A stretch of DNA of 64,000 nucleotides from Woeseiaceae bacterium (GTDB taxonomy: Bacteria > Pseudomonadota > Gammaproteobacteria > Steroidobacterales > Woeseiaceae): NCBI GenBank assembly GCA_021773095.1, contig JAJFKR010000001.1, positions 23,041-87,040 on the forward strand. Reading direction: 5' to 3'. Each line of letters starts with the position of its first letter. Position 1 is the first letter of the stretch. Of the stretch, positions 1 through 7,606 are shown piece after piece. The translations under genes were made by a program, and so were the position numbers. The notes beneath the pieces were generated by a model. It searched no databases. It worked only from the letters and a program-made list of their open reading frames with translations, and was not told where the DNA came from.

Positions 1-1
1 C

Positions 2-415
2 ACCGACTTCAGTTATGAAGACATCAAGAAGGAAACGAAGGTCGCGGCCGAGGACTTTACTTTCACAACGATCGGCACCGAGCAAGTCGATGATCACCTT
101 ACCTACATTGTTGAAGGTATACCCATCGACGCCGAGACGGCCGAGGAACTGGGCTACGGCCGCGTGGTTTGGCGCGTCGATCCCGAGATCTGGTTGAGCC
201 GCAAGACTGACATGTGGGACGTCAACGGTAACGCGCTGAAGACACTGCATAACGAAGTTATTGACGAGATTCAGGGAATCTGGACGGCGCTCACGCTCAG
301 CGCGGTAAATCACAAGACCGGACACTCATCAATCTTCACGTTCACAGACACCGACTACGAGTCGCCCATCGACGACGCCATGTTTGAGCAGCGCGCACTT
401 CGGCGCGGTCGCTAA
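2..415 (+). CDS. LolA-like outer-membrane lipoprotein-sorting family protein (C-terminal part)
   Basis: The gene enters from the left edge in frame 2, so only the last 137 residues are visible. They contain the beta-rich stretch with a VVWRVDPE segment and the ending FEQRALRRGR, which I recognise from the LolA-like 'outer membrane lipoprotein-sorting protein' family. These periplasmic proteins are often encoded beside an RND-type exporter and a DUF1302 outer-membrane protein. The next gene here, 29 bases downstream on the same strand, is such a DUF1302 protein, so both probably belong to one operon whose exporter lies to the left. Substrate unknown. The family call is from recognition of the C-terminal half only. 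Confidence 0.75.
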   Translation, partial: TDFSYEDIKKETKVAAEDFTFTTIGTEQVDDHLTYIVEGIPIDAETAEELGYGRVVWRVDPEIWLSRKTDMWDVNGNALKTLHNEVIDEIQGIWTALTLSAVNHKTGHSSIFTFTDTDYESPIDDAMFEQRALRRGR

Positions 416-444
416 ACGAACTTAGTGAAACCTGGAGCAACGCC

Positions 445-1773
445 ATGAACAGGCCATTGATATTGACACTCTGCGCAAGCATCTTTGCCGTCGCCATCAG
501 CGCGGGCGCAAAGGCTGAGGTGAACCTCAGCGACGTTGAATTCTCGGGCCTGTTCGAGACTGAAGTGTCTTTCGGAACTGCTGCGAATGAAATTCAAAAA
601 TCCGAATTTATCGTGACGCCGGAAGTGGGCATTGAGCTATCACCTGTTACACGCCTCACTATTATCGGCAGACTGCGTGGCGACATCGTGGATGAACTTG
701 AACCCGGCCAACCTTCGCAGCTCAATCGCTCTGAAGCCTCCAAACGATGGCTCGTCAGCAAACACGTTGATATTGAACTTCGCGAAGCCTTTATAGACAC
801 CGAGATTGGCAACGCCTTTGTTCGCATAGGCAAGCAACAGGTCGTCTGGGGGCAGGCGGACGGACTCAAAGTTCTCGACGTGATCAATCCGCAATCGTTT
901 CGCGAATTTATCCTCGATGGCTTCGAGGATAGCCGTATCCCTCTATGGACATTGAATGCCGAGATTCCCATCGGCGAAACACTGCTGCAATTATTGTGGA
1001 TTCCCGACACGACCTATGACGACATTCCCGGCACTGGGGCGACTTTTGAATTTACATCGCCATTACTCGTGCCTCAGGGGCCGCCCGGAGTGCCAGTATT
1101 GATCGAGCCATTGCAAAAGCCCGACGACTTCATTGGCGACTCTGATTTCGGTTCAAGACTGTCAATGTTCATTGGCGGTTGGGACTTGTCCCTCAACTAC
1201 GCTTACCACTACTTCGACCGGCCCATTACGCGTCGCGAGATAACTCCAGCTGGCATTTCCATCCGGCAAAGCTACGAACGCACACATCTGATTGGCGGAT
1301 CGCTGTCGAATGTCATCGGTGACTTCACATTGCGCGGCGAACTTGGGTTTTCAAGCGACCGCTACTTTCTGACGAATAACATCGCCGACAACGACGGGGT
1401 GATCAACACCAGCGAAGTCTCGTATGTCTTCGGCCTCGACTACCAGGGCTGGCGTGACTGGTTTGTCAGCGGACAGATATTCCAGTCGATCATCACAGAT
1501 CCAGAGCCCGGACTTGTCCGCGACATAGTCGATACAAGCCTGACCTTGCTAGTGCGCCGCGACTTCCTGAATGACTCGCTGCAAGCCGAGGCATTACTCA
1601 TACAGAGCCTGAATCAAGAAGACGGCGTGCTACAGGCCTCTCTGAACTACGAATGGCGCTCGAACATTGAGCTAAAGCTTGGCGCCGACATTTTCTATGG
1701 CAATTCAAACGGCATTTTCGGCCAGTTCGGCCAAAACGACCGGGTCTCAATAGGTATTGAGATCGGTTTCTAG
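445..1773 (+). CDS. DUF1302-family outer membrane beta-barrel protein
   Basis: A 442-residue protein with a clear signal peptide (hydrophobic core at residues 5-18, cleavage likely after AGAKA near residue 24). The segment VVWGQADGLKVLDVINPQ around residues 132-149 is a hallmark of DUF1302 proteins. The rest alternates short amphipathic strands and ends in phenylalanine (IGIEIGF), the usual C-terminal signal for BamA-assisted barrel insertion. It is somewhat shorter than many DUF1302 members. It probably works with the LolA-like protein upstream in an envelope export or lipid-related process, but the family has no agreed function. The ATG at 445 is kept because it gives the complete signal peptide. 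Confidence 0.85.
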   Translation: MNRPLILTLCASIFAVAISAGAKAEVNLSDVEFSGLFETEVSFGTAANEIQKSEFIVTPEVGIELSPVTRLTIIGRLRGDIVDELEPGQPSQLNRSEASKRWLVSKHVDIELREAFIDTEIGNAFVRIGKQQVVWGQADGLKVLDVINPQSFREFILDGFEDSRIPLWTLNAEIPIGETLLQLLWIPDTTYDDIPGTGATFEFTSPLLVPQGPPGVPVLIEPLQKPDDFIGDSDFGSRLSMFIGGWDLSLNYAYHYFDRPITRREITPAGISIRQSYERTHLIGGSLSNVIGDFTLRGELGFSSDRYFLTNNIADNDGVINTSEVSYVFGLDYQGWRDWFVSGQIFQSIITDPEPGLVRDIVDTSLTLLVRRDFLNDSLQAEALLIQSLNQEDGVLQASLNYEWRSNIELKLGADIFYGNSNGIFGQFGQNDRVSIGIEIGF

Positions 1774-1793
1774 TGCAATCCGAGGAGACAAAG

Positions 1794-1994
1794 ATGAACG
1801 CGCAAACAGATATTGGCAACGAAATCGAGAAGGCAACGAAATGGCAGGCAATCCGTCGCTGGCTTACGGCAGTAGACGAGGGTCTCAATTTTGACCCGAA
1901 CGAATACACGTACGACAGGTTGCGACATTTATCGCAAAAGGTCGGTGAGATCGAAACACGGCTGGTTGAACTGGAATCAGAGAGGGAATCATGA
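1794..1994 (+). CDS. Small conserved hypothetical protein
   Basis: A 66-residue acidic protein. The start at 1794 is preferred over the GTG at 1773 because a strong Shine-Dalgarno (CGAGGAGA) lies just upstream of this ATG and the earlier codon overlaps the preceding stop. The sequence has a tryptophan-containing helix (KWQAIRRWLTAVDEGL), a central DPNEYTYDRL segment and a C-terminal heptad-like helix (KVGEIETRLVELESE), so it is likely a small helical soluble protein. Its stop overlaps the ATG of the next gene (ATGATGA at 1991-1997), so it is translationally coupled to the NrtS-like membrane protein and may be an accessory partner. No function recognised. Confidence 0.7.
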   Translation: MNAQTDIGNEIEKATKWQAIRRWLTAVDEGLNFDPNEYTYDRLRHLSQKVGEIETRLVELESERES

Positions 1995-2401
1995 TGAAAC
2001 AAAGTAATCTAATAGCGACGCAAACCGTCCCACTCCGGAGTTCCATACCGAAGCTGATAAGCATAATAGATCGCACAATGTTTATTCGCGCAACGATCGT
2101 AGCCGTCATTCTTGGTTCCATTCTTACGCTGGCCAATCAATCCGGCTGGGTCAATGGCGACGACCCACTGCACGTTTCGCAGCTAATTCTCGTTTTTCTG
2201 TTGCCATTCGGCGTTGTCGCGACCGCGCAAATAGCTGGCGCGTATCAGGCGGCCATCGACTCGAGTGGGCAGCGCGATTCGCGAGTCGGCGAGAGCTTGT
2301 TTGCCACGGTGATCTCACATGGAATCCCCACAAGAGCCATCGTGATCGCACTGATTTTCGGCGGGATTAACGCTGCCGTGACTATCTCCGAGTTGTTGTA
2401 A
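1991..2401 (+). CDS. NrtS-like small membrane protein, apparently cut short by an in-frame TAA
   Basis: A 136-residue protein with a soluble N-terminus and hydrophobic helices at about residues 31-50, 62-86 and 112-134. The pattern RAxxVAxxxGxxLxxxN at the first helix resembles the NrtS (nitrate/nitrite transporter) family. A second, similar start (PTRAIVIALIFGGINAAVT) appears near the C-terminus, so the protein looks like the first domain plus half of a repeated second one. After the TAA at 2399-2401 the same frame stays open to 2530 and encodes the missing helix. The stop therefore looks like a nonsense change in a gene of about 179 codons. NrtS assignment is tentative; any small two-helix transporter is possible. 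Confidence 0.5.
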   Translation: MMKQSNLIATQTVPLRSSIPKLISIIDRTMFIRATIVAVILGSILTLANQSGWVNGDDPLHVSQLILVFLLPFGVVATAQIAGAYQAAIDSSGQRDSRVGESLFATVISHGIPTRAIVIALIFGGINAAVTISELL

Positions 2402-2530
2402 CTCTCGGGTAGCTTAGCCACTCTTTCAATCATGCCGTTGGTGCAGGCTTTCGTATTGCCATTGGTATTTGCTTTGCTATCGCAAACCGTCTCTTACAGA
2501 CGCAGTCGGTTTCAAGCTGTGGGCGCCTAA
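2402..2530 (+). pseudogene. In-frame continuation of the NrtS-like gene beyond its stop codon
   Basis: Directly after the TAA the same reading frame runs for 42 codons and ends at TAA 2528-2530. It encodes a hydrophobic helix (MPLVQAFVLPLVFALLSQ) followed by a basic end (SYRRSR), just what the interrupted second domain upstream lacks. An ATG at 2432 could in principle start a separate 32-residue peptide, but no good ribosome-binding site precedes it. I read this as the severed 3' end of one gene. Confidence 0.55.
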
Positions 2531-2548
2531 AGCACACAGGAGAAAGTC

Positions 2549-2959
2549 ATGAATGATCAGGACCTAACGAAATACGCAGCATTTATCCTTCGGGTTAGCT
2601 TGGGGATCATGTTCATTGCACACGGTTTGCTGAAGGTGCTTGTTTTCACACTACCAGGTACCGCACAGCTTTTCGAAGGTGTCGGTTTTCCAGGTTGGCT
2701 CGCGTATCCTGTTGCCTTTCTTGAGATTGGTGGCGGCGCATTGTTGATAGCAGGAATTGCGACTCGAATCGTGTCGGTACTTTTCATACCGATACTTCTC
2801 GGCGCCTTGTGGGTTCATGCAGGAAACGGCTGGGTATTCACCAGTACCAACGGCGGCTGGGAATACGTTGCATTCTTGATTGTGGCGACCACAGTGCAAG
2901 GACTGCTCGGAAACGGCGCGTTTGCGCTGCGAAGTCGCTCTAGCCAGGCAGCTCGATAG
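2549..2959 (+). CDS. DoxX-family membrane protein
   Basis: A 136-residue integral membrane protein with four hydrophobic helices and the typical DoxX order: an N-terminal helix with RVSLGIMFIAHGLLK, a loop with GFPGWLAY, then EIGGGALLIAG and a C-terminal helix after a polar aromatic loop. A good ribosome-binding site (CAGGAGAAAG) precedes the ATG. DoxX proteins are four-helix membrane proteins linked in various bacteria to thiol/redox balance or quinone-related reactions; the substrate here cannot be told. The next gene starts 10 bases after its stop, so the two may be co-transcribed. Confidence 0.88.
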   Translation: MNDQDLTKYAAFILRVSLGIMFIAHGLLKVLVFTLPGTAQLFEGVGFPGWLAYPVAFLEIGGGALLIAGIATRIVSVLFIPILLGALWVHAGNGWVFTSTNGGWEYVAFLIVATTVQGLLGNGAFALRSRSSQAAR

Positions 2960-2968
2960 GTGAAGCAA

Positions 2969-3424
2969 ATGTGTAAATTCGAACCTTACGTCGTTAGACC
3001 CGTCGATTTTGTCGATCAAGTCGAGTCCAACGGATGGCGTCTATAAGTATATGCGATATCGGCAACATCACTACCCGTCCCGAATGAAATCGTGTCTGCC
3101 GGACTGGAAAACGTCCTTCCGCACCTGCCGCAGCCAGCTGTGACAGATGATCGTTATGGCCTTGGTTTTCTTATTATTCACCAAGGCACCTTGCGAAACT
3201 GGTACCTACTGGACTGGTGGGAACAGGAAGACATTATTCATCACCAACTGTTCTCGTCTCCTTTGGATAGTCCTCGTGCCATTTCCGCTGAACCCGACAA
3301 GTCATTACTTGCATGCGTGCATGAACTAAGAGTTATGAGCTTTGAAAGTGAGGCTTGGATTAAGACGGTACTTCGCGAGAACGACAAATCGAGTTTCGAG
3401 GACTATCTGCAATTGCACCTGTAA
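2969..3424 (+). pseudogene. Conserved unknown-function gene interrupted by an in-frame TAA
   Basis: The frame opening at ATG 2969 encodes 25 residues ending ESNGWRL, meets TAA at 3044-3046, then continues in the same frame (VYAISATSLP...) to the stop at 3424. Read through, it is a single protein of about 151 residues with conserved-looking blocks RYGLGFLIIHQG, WYLLDWWEQED and LLACVHELRVM. It matches an uncharacterised family I have seen without a named function, in which a lysine is typical at the interrupted position (GWRLKVY), so a single AAA to TAA change explains the break. A GTG at 3092 could give a 110-residue product lacking the N-terminus, but no clear ribosome-binding site precedes it. 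Confidence 0.6.
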
Positions 3425-3435
3425 CTGTTCGTTTT

Positions 3436-3474
3436 AAAGAAAAAAGCAGCTAGCGCCTGAAGCACTAACTGCTT
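3436..3474 (-). terminator. Rho-independent terminator (minus strand)
   Basis: On the minus strand a 13-bp stem (3474-3462 with 3456-3444, two G-U pairs) closes a 5-base loop and is followed by TTTTCTTT (3443-3436). It lies just beyond the 3' end of the tRNA-Arg remnant and is probably the native terminator of that tRNA gene. Confidence 0.7.
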
Positions 3475-3491
3475 GATCTAAATCGAAAAGT

Positions 3492-3611
3492 TGGCGCGCC
3501 CGGAGAGATTGATTCGGGCCTGCAGCCCTCACCCCTGCGAGGCGCACTTTGTGCGTCTGTCGGAACGCTACGCATTCCTCGGCTCGAACTCCCGACCGCT
3601 CGGTTCGTAGT
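3492..3611 (-). pseudogene. Broken tRNA-Arg (3' half) with a 74-base insert in the T loop
   Basis: On the minus strand, 3611-3585 gives an anticodon-loop ACG context, the 3' anticodon stem (ACCGAG), variable loop and the 5' side of the T arm (CGGGAGTTCG). The remaining T arm, acceptor strand and CCA (ATCTCTCCGGGCGCGCCA) follow at 3510-3492, but 74 foreign bases (3511-3584) separate the halves. The 5' half of the tRNA (D arm, 5' anticodon stem) is absent upstream. The insert can form several small hairpins (for example GCGCAC with GTGCGT). A terminator follows. This may be an old attachment-site scar of a mobile element. Confidence 0.6.
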
Positions 3612-4274
3612 TAGGCAAATGTTACGTAACTTGTTGTTATAGAAGAGAAGTCGTTGGGGCGCTCGTTGCACGATTTGCCCAACAATGCACAACGACGCAC
3701 AACTCAATCACGCAAAATGCCCGCACGAACCCGTATCGCGTTCGCCTCCGACTTGAAGACCCCACTTCAAAATACGGTAGCGATTGGGATCTTTGTGGCT
3801 CACTCTATCCGCGCTAAGTCGCCGTCCAAGCAACCCTAAGCAGCGCAGATCGTGCAGTGTGATATTTGCGGGATTGAGTATCTCCGACAACCAATTCACA
3901 GATAAAGGAGTTTGCCTGTAAATGGGAACTGGCGTCACCAATTCTTGCGTGAAACGTGTCTAAATCTGCCGACGACGACCTCACCGCCCTTTACACAACG
4001 CGCATATTGCCAAGAGTCTGGTGGTCCGGTCGATATCCCGAGTGCACATACTCCAACTCTCAGACAACACCGTCGCAGCCACTCCGGGCATGTTGGTGGA
4101 TTTCTGAGTGACTGACTCAGCGGTTTCTAAGTGCCCACCCACTTGTCAGCATCAGCAGCGACAATCCGGCCACATATTCAATATCGTGGTCGAGGGACGC
4201 TTTAATGGATGGAATTGGATGGACAATCGGATGCGCCTGTGCCATGCTAGAAACGGATGGAATTGGAGGCAGAA
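3612..4274. other. Gene-poor stretch before the Fic gene
   Basis: No convincing gene is seen. The short open frames here lack ribosome-binding sites and recognisable protein character. A 13-base segment (GGATGGAATTGGA) occurs twice near the right end, around 4207 and 4254. The lower coding content and the flanking tRNA scar and integrase stub suggest degraded mobile DNA. Confidence 0.5.
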
Positions 4275-5333
4275 ATGGGTGGCAGCATTCAAACAGGCAC
4301 GCTTGCGATCACGCCGGAAATTCTCAGGCTGATTGCTGAAATCGATGAATTCAAGGGCGCCTGGGCGGCGATCGGTCGAATATCGCCCGACCGGCTGACC
4401 TCCCTGCGACGGGTCGCCACGATCGAAAGTATCGGTTCGTCGACCCGCATCGAAGGGGCAAAGTTGAGCGACCGGGAGGTCGAACGCCTGCTGGCTGGAC
4501 TCGACGTGAAGGCCTTCGCCTCCCGGGACGAAGAGGAAGTCGCCGGCTACGCAGACGTCATGGAAACCGTCTTCGCCCATTTGCAAAAAATTCCGCTGAC
4601 CGAAAATCACATCAAGCAGCTGCATCGCGACCTGCTCCAATATTCATCAAAAGATGAGCGGCATCGCGGTGAGTACAAGACCCTCAATAACCACGTTGAA
4701 GCGATCGGGCCGGATGGGACAAATCTGGGCGTGGTCTTTCAGACTGCGAGCCCGTTCGATACGCCACGCCTGATGGCTGAGCTAGCTGAGTGGATGCGAG
4801 AAAAACTCGCCGCACAGGATTTACACCCGCTTATCGTGATCAGCGTTTTCATTGTCGTGTTCCTGGAGATTCACCCGTTTCAGGACGGCAACGGGCGCTT
4901 GTCCCGTATCCTGACAACGCTCCTGCTGCTGCGCACTGGCTATACCTATGTACCTTACAGTTCGCTGGAAAGCGTCATTGAGCAGAGCAAGGACGCATAC
5001 TATCTCGCGCTTCGGCAGACACAGGGCACGATCCGTTCCGCCGAGCCGGATTGGCAGCCCTGGCTCGTCTTCTTCCTGAAATCGCTGCAACGGCAAAAGG
5101 CACGGCTGGAAAAGACGATTGAGCGCGAGCGTTTGATTCTTGGTGATTTGCCCGAGCTGTCGCTGAGAATTCTCGAACTGTGCCGCGAGCGCGGACGCGT
5201 GACCGTATCCGAAGCAGCTAAAGCGACCGGTGCGAACCGGAACACGATCAAGGATCATCTCAAAGCACTCACCCGTGCCGGGCATTTGCAGCAGCACGGA
5301 GCGGGCCGGGGAACATGGTACGGACTTTCCTGA
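4275..5333 (+). CDS. Fic-family protein (putative AMP-transferase) with C-terminal winged helix
   Basis: A 352-residue protein. The Fic core motif HPFQDGNGRLSR is complete near residues 200-211, with the catalytic His and the phosphate-binding Asn/Gly/Arg. An N-terminal SxxxEG inhibitory motif (STRIEG, Glu about 60) lies before the core, as in class II self-inhibited Fic proteins. Residues about 285-350 form a winged-helix-like end (GRVTVSEAAKATGANRNTIKDHL), seen in many Fic/DOC regulators. The start at 4275 is preferred over ATG 4257 because GGAG sits just before it. It is a single gene in a mobile-looking region; the target is unknown. It could be toxin-antitoxin related, but no partner is visible. 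Confidence 0.85.
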   Translation: MGGSIQTGTLAITPEILRLIAEIDEFKGAWAAIGRISPDRLTSLRRVATIESIGSSTRIEGAKLSDREVERLLAGLDVKAFASRDEEEVAGYADVMETVFAHLQKIPLTENHIKQLHRDLLQYSSKDERHRGEYKTLNNHVEAIGPDGTNLGVVFQTASPFDTPRLMAELAEWMREKLAAQDLHPLIVISVFIVVFLEIHPFQDGNGRLSRILTTLLLLRTGYTYVPYSSLESVIEQSKDAYYLALRQTQGTIRSAEPDWQPWLVFFLKSLQRQKARLEKTIERERLILGDLPELSLRILELCRERGRVTVSEAAKATGANRNTIKDHLKALTRAGHLQQHGAGRGTWYGLS

Positions 5334-5774
5334 GCACCGGAGCACCCCGCGCCTTAAGAGATCGTCAAACAGGTGCAACGGCGACAGCCGTCGATCTCCC
5401 CATTAGGCGGCGCATCTGCGCCAGCCTCCTCCATTGCGCCAACTCCTGGCGCAACTCCTCAGTACGCCGCAACAACGCGACGCTGTCTTGTCTGCCGTCA
5501 TGCCGGAAGCGTGACCCAGTGATGTCCTGTGTTGAACCCCTGTTGCAATCCAGCCCGTCTTTGTGAGCGCCCTGGCGCAGCCCACATCCGATTCCGCGGC
5601 CCTTTGGGTCGTTCTGGGGTGCGAGGACCAGGGGGATTGAACCAACAGCGCTTCGCGCTGCTTAAGTCCTGCAATGGGGCACTTACGCTGAGACCGCCAG
5701 CTTATCCGCGGTTTATCACTCACCGGAGTTCAGGAATCGCTGTGAGAAACCGGATTTGGATTTAGGAGAACGTC
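5334..5774. other. Non-coding leader of a degraded integrase element
   Basis: No gene with a start codon and ribosome-binding site is seen. On the minus strand an open stretch (about 5645-5385) encodes a plausible coiled-coil tail (LLRRTEELRQELAQWRRLAQ) but has no start codon, so it may be a gene fragment. A tRNA-arm-like sequence (about 5612-5636) and a small hairpin (AGCGC TTC GCGCT, about 5645) are also present. This sequence leads into the integrase stub at 5775 and probably belongs to the same element. Confidence 0.4.
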
Positions 5775-5942
5775 ATGAAGAAAGCAGGAGGTCATCGTAA
5801 CTTTGGTTACGGCAAACAAATGGAGTGGGCAGGCAAGCAGGCACTGAGAGACCGATACGGCAATGGACACTATGGGACCGTCACCGGCTCAATAACGGTG
5901 CGTTATAATATTTGGTCTATTCTGACTACATATGGAAACTGA
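5775..5942 (+). pseudogene. N-terminal stub of a tyrosine-recombinase (integrase-like) gene
   Basis: Fifty-five codons start at an ATG with a strong ribosome-binding site (TTAGGAGAACGTC). The opening RNFGYGKQMEWAGKQALRD plus RYGNGHYGTV is the N-terminal SAM-like domain of a family of tyrosine recombinases ('integrase domain-containing proteins' of about 300 residues). The similarity stops after about 37 residues and the frame ends in unrelated sequence, so the catalytic domain is missing. It marks decay of a mobile element in this region. Confidence 0.6.
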
Positions 5943-6063
5943 TGTAATCGGCCTGTACGATGCGATCAGATACGAAAGCCCTTCACCAATGTGCCTGGAT
6001 TTTCACTGTTCAGTTGCCACCAATTCGTTATCTACTGCCTTAATCTGAGTCCACGTAGTCCTT

Positions 6064-6288
6064 ATGAACACCGATACAAATGAAGTTCCAGCTGATATTC
6101 GACCGGTAACTGTCTGAGTGAATGACACCGCGCCAGAAGTGTCCGACTATGTGCGCAAACGATATGCCTCGATGAGTGCTGAGGACCGCTTCCTGATCGG
6201 GATCAAGATGTTCGATACAGCCCGTGCCTTTGTCGAAGCATCAATCGCAGAAAGTCTCTTGACGAACCTGATACCGGGCCGCGGTTGA
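6064..6288 (+). pseudogene. Small conserved protein gene split by an in-frame TGA
   Basis: The frame from ATG 6064 gives 17 residues (NTDTNEVPADIRPVTV), then TGA 6115-6117, then GTG 6118 and a further 55 codons to 6288. The second part (SAEDRFLIGIKMFDTARAF) is recognisable as a widespread small-protein family of unknown function, normally beginning close to the GTG. Two readings are possible: a short upstream peptide coupled (TGAGTG) to a 56-residue protein, or one gene broken by a nonsense change. The C-terminus is shorter than in relatives, suggesting truncation as well. Confidence 0.45.
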
Positions 6289-6353
6289 ACAACAGCGCCA
6301 CGCCATTCTAAAATGTGAATTCATAACAACGAGTAACAGGGCTGATCCTGGTC

Positions 6354-7604
6354 ATGAAAAACGCCCTAGCACCCGTCGCGGCCCTCCTCATCGGTGTCGC
6401 AATATTGCTTACCGGCCAGGGCCTGCAAGGTACTTTGCTGCCGGTACGCGCCTCGATGGAGGCGTTCTCGACTTTTTCAATCGGCGTTATCGGCGCCGCA
6501 TACTTCCTCGGATTTACGCTCGGCTGCCTGAAAGGCGGCGATCTCGTACAGCGCGTTGGACACATTCGGGTTTTCGCTGCGATGACTGCCCTGGGTTCTG
6601 CGACACCCTTGTTACATGGGCTGGTCTTGAGCCCGTGGGTATGGAGTTTATTGCGCCTGATCTCCGGATTTTGTTTTGCTGTCCTGTACGTCGTAATTGA
6701 AAGCTGGTTAAACGAGCGATCGACCAATGAAAATCGCGGTGTCGTTTTTTCCACTTACGTAATGATCACGCTGACCGTCCTCGCGGCCGGACAGATGATG
6801 ACCTTATTGTACGACCCCCTGGAAATGGCGCTTTTTGCCATCGCGTCGGTATTGGTATCGGTCGCCGCTATCCCTGTTGTTTTGTCGGTGACACCATCAC
6901 CTGAGCAGCCCCATTCAGTAGAACTAAACCTGCAGCGGTTATTCAGAATCTCCCCTTCCGGAACGATCGCCTGCCTGGCAACCGGATTCGCGAACGGGTC
7001 ATTCTGGTCACTGGCACCGGTATTCACGGCGGCCTATTCCGATAATCAATCACTCGCAGCGTGGTTTATGAGCTCCGCAGTGCTCGGTGGTGCGATCGCG
7101 CAATGGCCGCTCGGCTACCTGTCCGACAAAATCGGCCGGGACAAGGTGCTGATAGCGGCGGCAACTGCCGGCGCCGCGGCAAGCGTGTTTTTCATTACGT
7201 CGGCCGAGGACCTGAACTTTACCGGCATGCTCTTACTTGCCGCTGCCTGGGGCGCTGCGGCGTTTCCGCTTTACGCACTGTCGGTAGCACATACCAACGA
7301 TTATGCCGAACCCAGCGAATACGTCATGGTGTCGAGCGGCCTGCTCCTGATGTATGGAGTCGGCGCGGTTATCGGCCCTTTTGTCGCCTCAGCATTGATG
7401 ACGATGACAAGCGCAACGGGGTTGTATGCGTTCACCGGTATTGTCCACTCGCTGCTCACCGTGTACGCAATTTATCGCATCTTCTGCCGTACAAGTGCAC
7501 CGGCCGATCAGCACATAGCCTTCGGTGATGCATTGGCAACGGCGCACACAGCGTCACAAATCTACGAAGAAGAAATCCAGCACCTAACTGAGTGCGAAGA
7601 CTGA
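6354..7604 (+). CDS. YcaD-type MFS transporter
   Basis: A 416-residue inner-membrane protein with about 12 hydrophobic helices. The N-terminal half (GVIGAAYFLGFTLGC, YVVIESWLNERS) is typical of the YcaD-like branch of the major facilitator superfamily; the central loop (SVTPSPEQPHSVE) separates the two six-helix halves. Residues GYLSDKIGRDKV near position 255 form the conserved MFS loop motif of the second half. It ends 2 bases before the stop of the convergent GbdR-like regulator. The place next to a betaine/sarcosine catabolic locus hints at export or uptake of a related small compound, but this is only neighbourhood inference. Confidence 0.85.
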   Translation: MKNALAPVAALLIGVAILLTGQGLQGTLLPVRASMEAFSTFSIGVIGAAYFLGFTLGCLKGGDLVQRVGHIRVFAAMTALGSATPLLHGLVLSPWVWSLLRLISGFCFAVLYVVIESWLNERSTNENRGVVFSTYVMITLTVLAAGQMMTLLYDPLEMALFAIASVLVSVAAIPVVLSVTPSPEQPHSVELNLQRLFRISPSGTIACLATGFANGSFWSLAPVFTAAYSDNQSLAAWFMSSAVLGGAIAQWPLGYLSDKIGRDKVLIAAATAGAAASVFFITSAEDLNFTGMLLLAAAWGAAAFPLYALSVAHTNDYAEPSEYVMVSSGLLLMYGVGAVIGPFVASALMTMTSATGLYAFTGIVHSLLTVYAIYRIFCRTSAPADQHIAFGDALATAHTASQIYEEEIQHLTECED

Positions 7605-7606
7605 AT

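Noticed and set aside
3654..4332. Several short open frames between the tRNA scar and the Fic gene
   Set aside because: No ribosome-binding sites, odd composition and no recognisable domain.
5612..5640. Second tRNA gene (minus strand)
   Set aside because: Only a T-loop/acceptor-like piece is present; the T stem does not pair and no anticodon arm is visible.
5385..5645. Minus-strand frame with coiled-coil-like tail as a gene
   Set aside because: No start codon with a ribosome-binding site is found; it is likely a fragment or repeat sequence.
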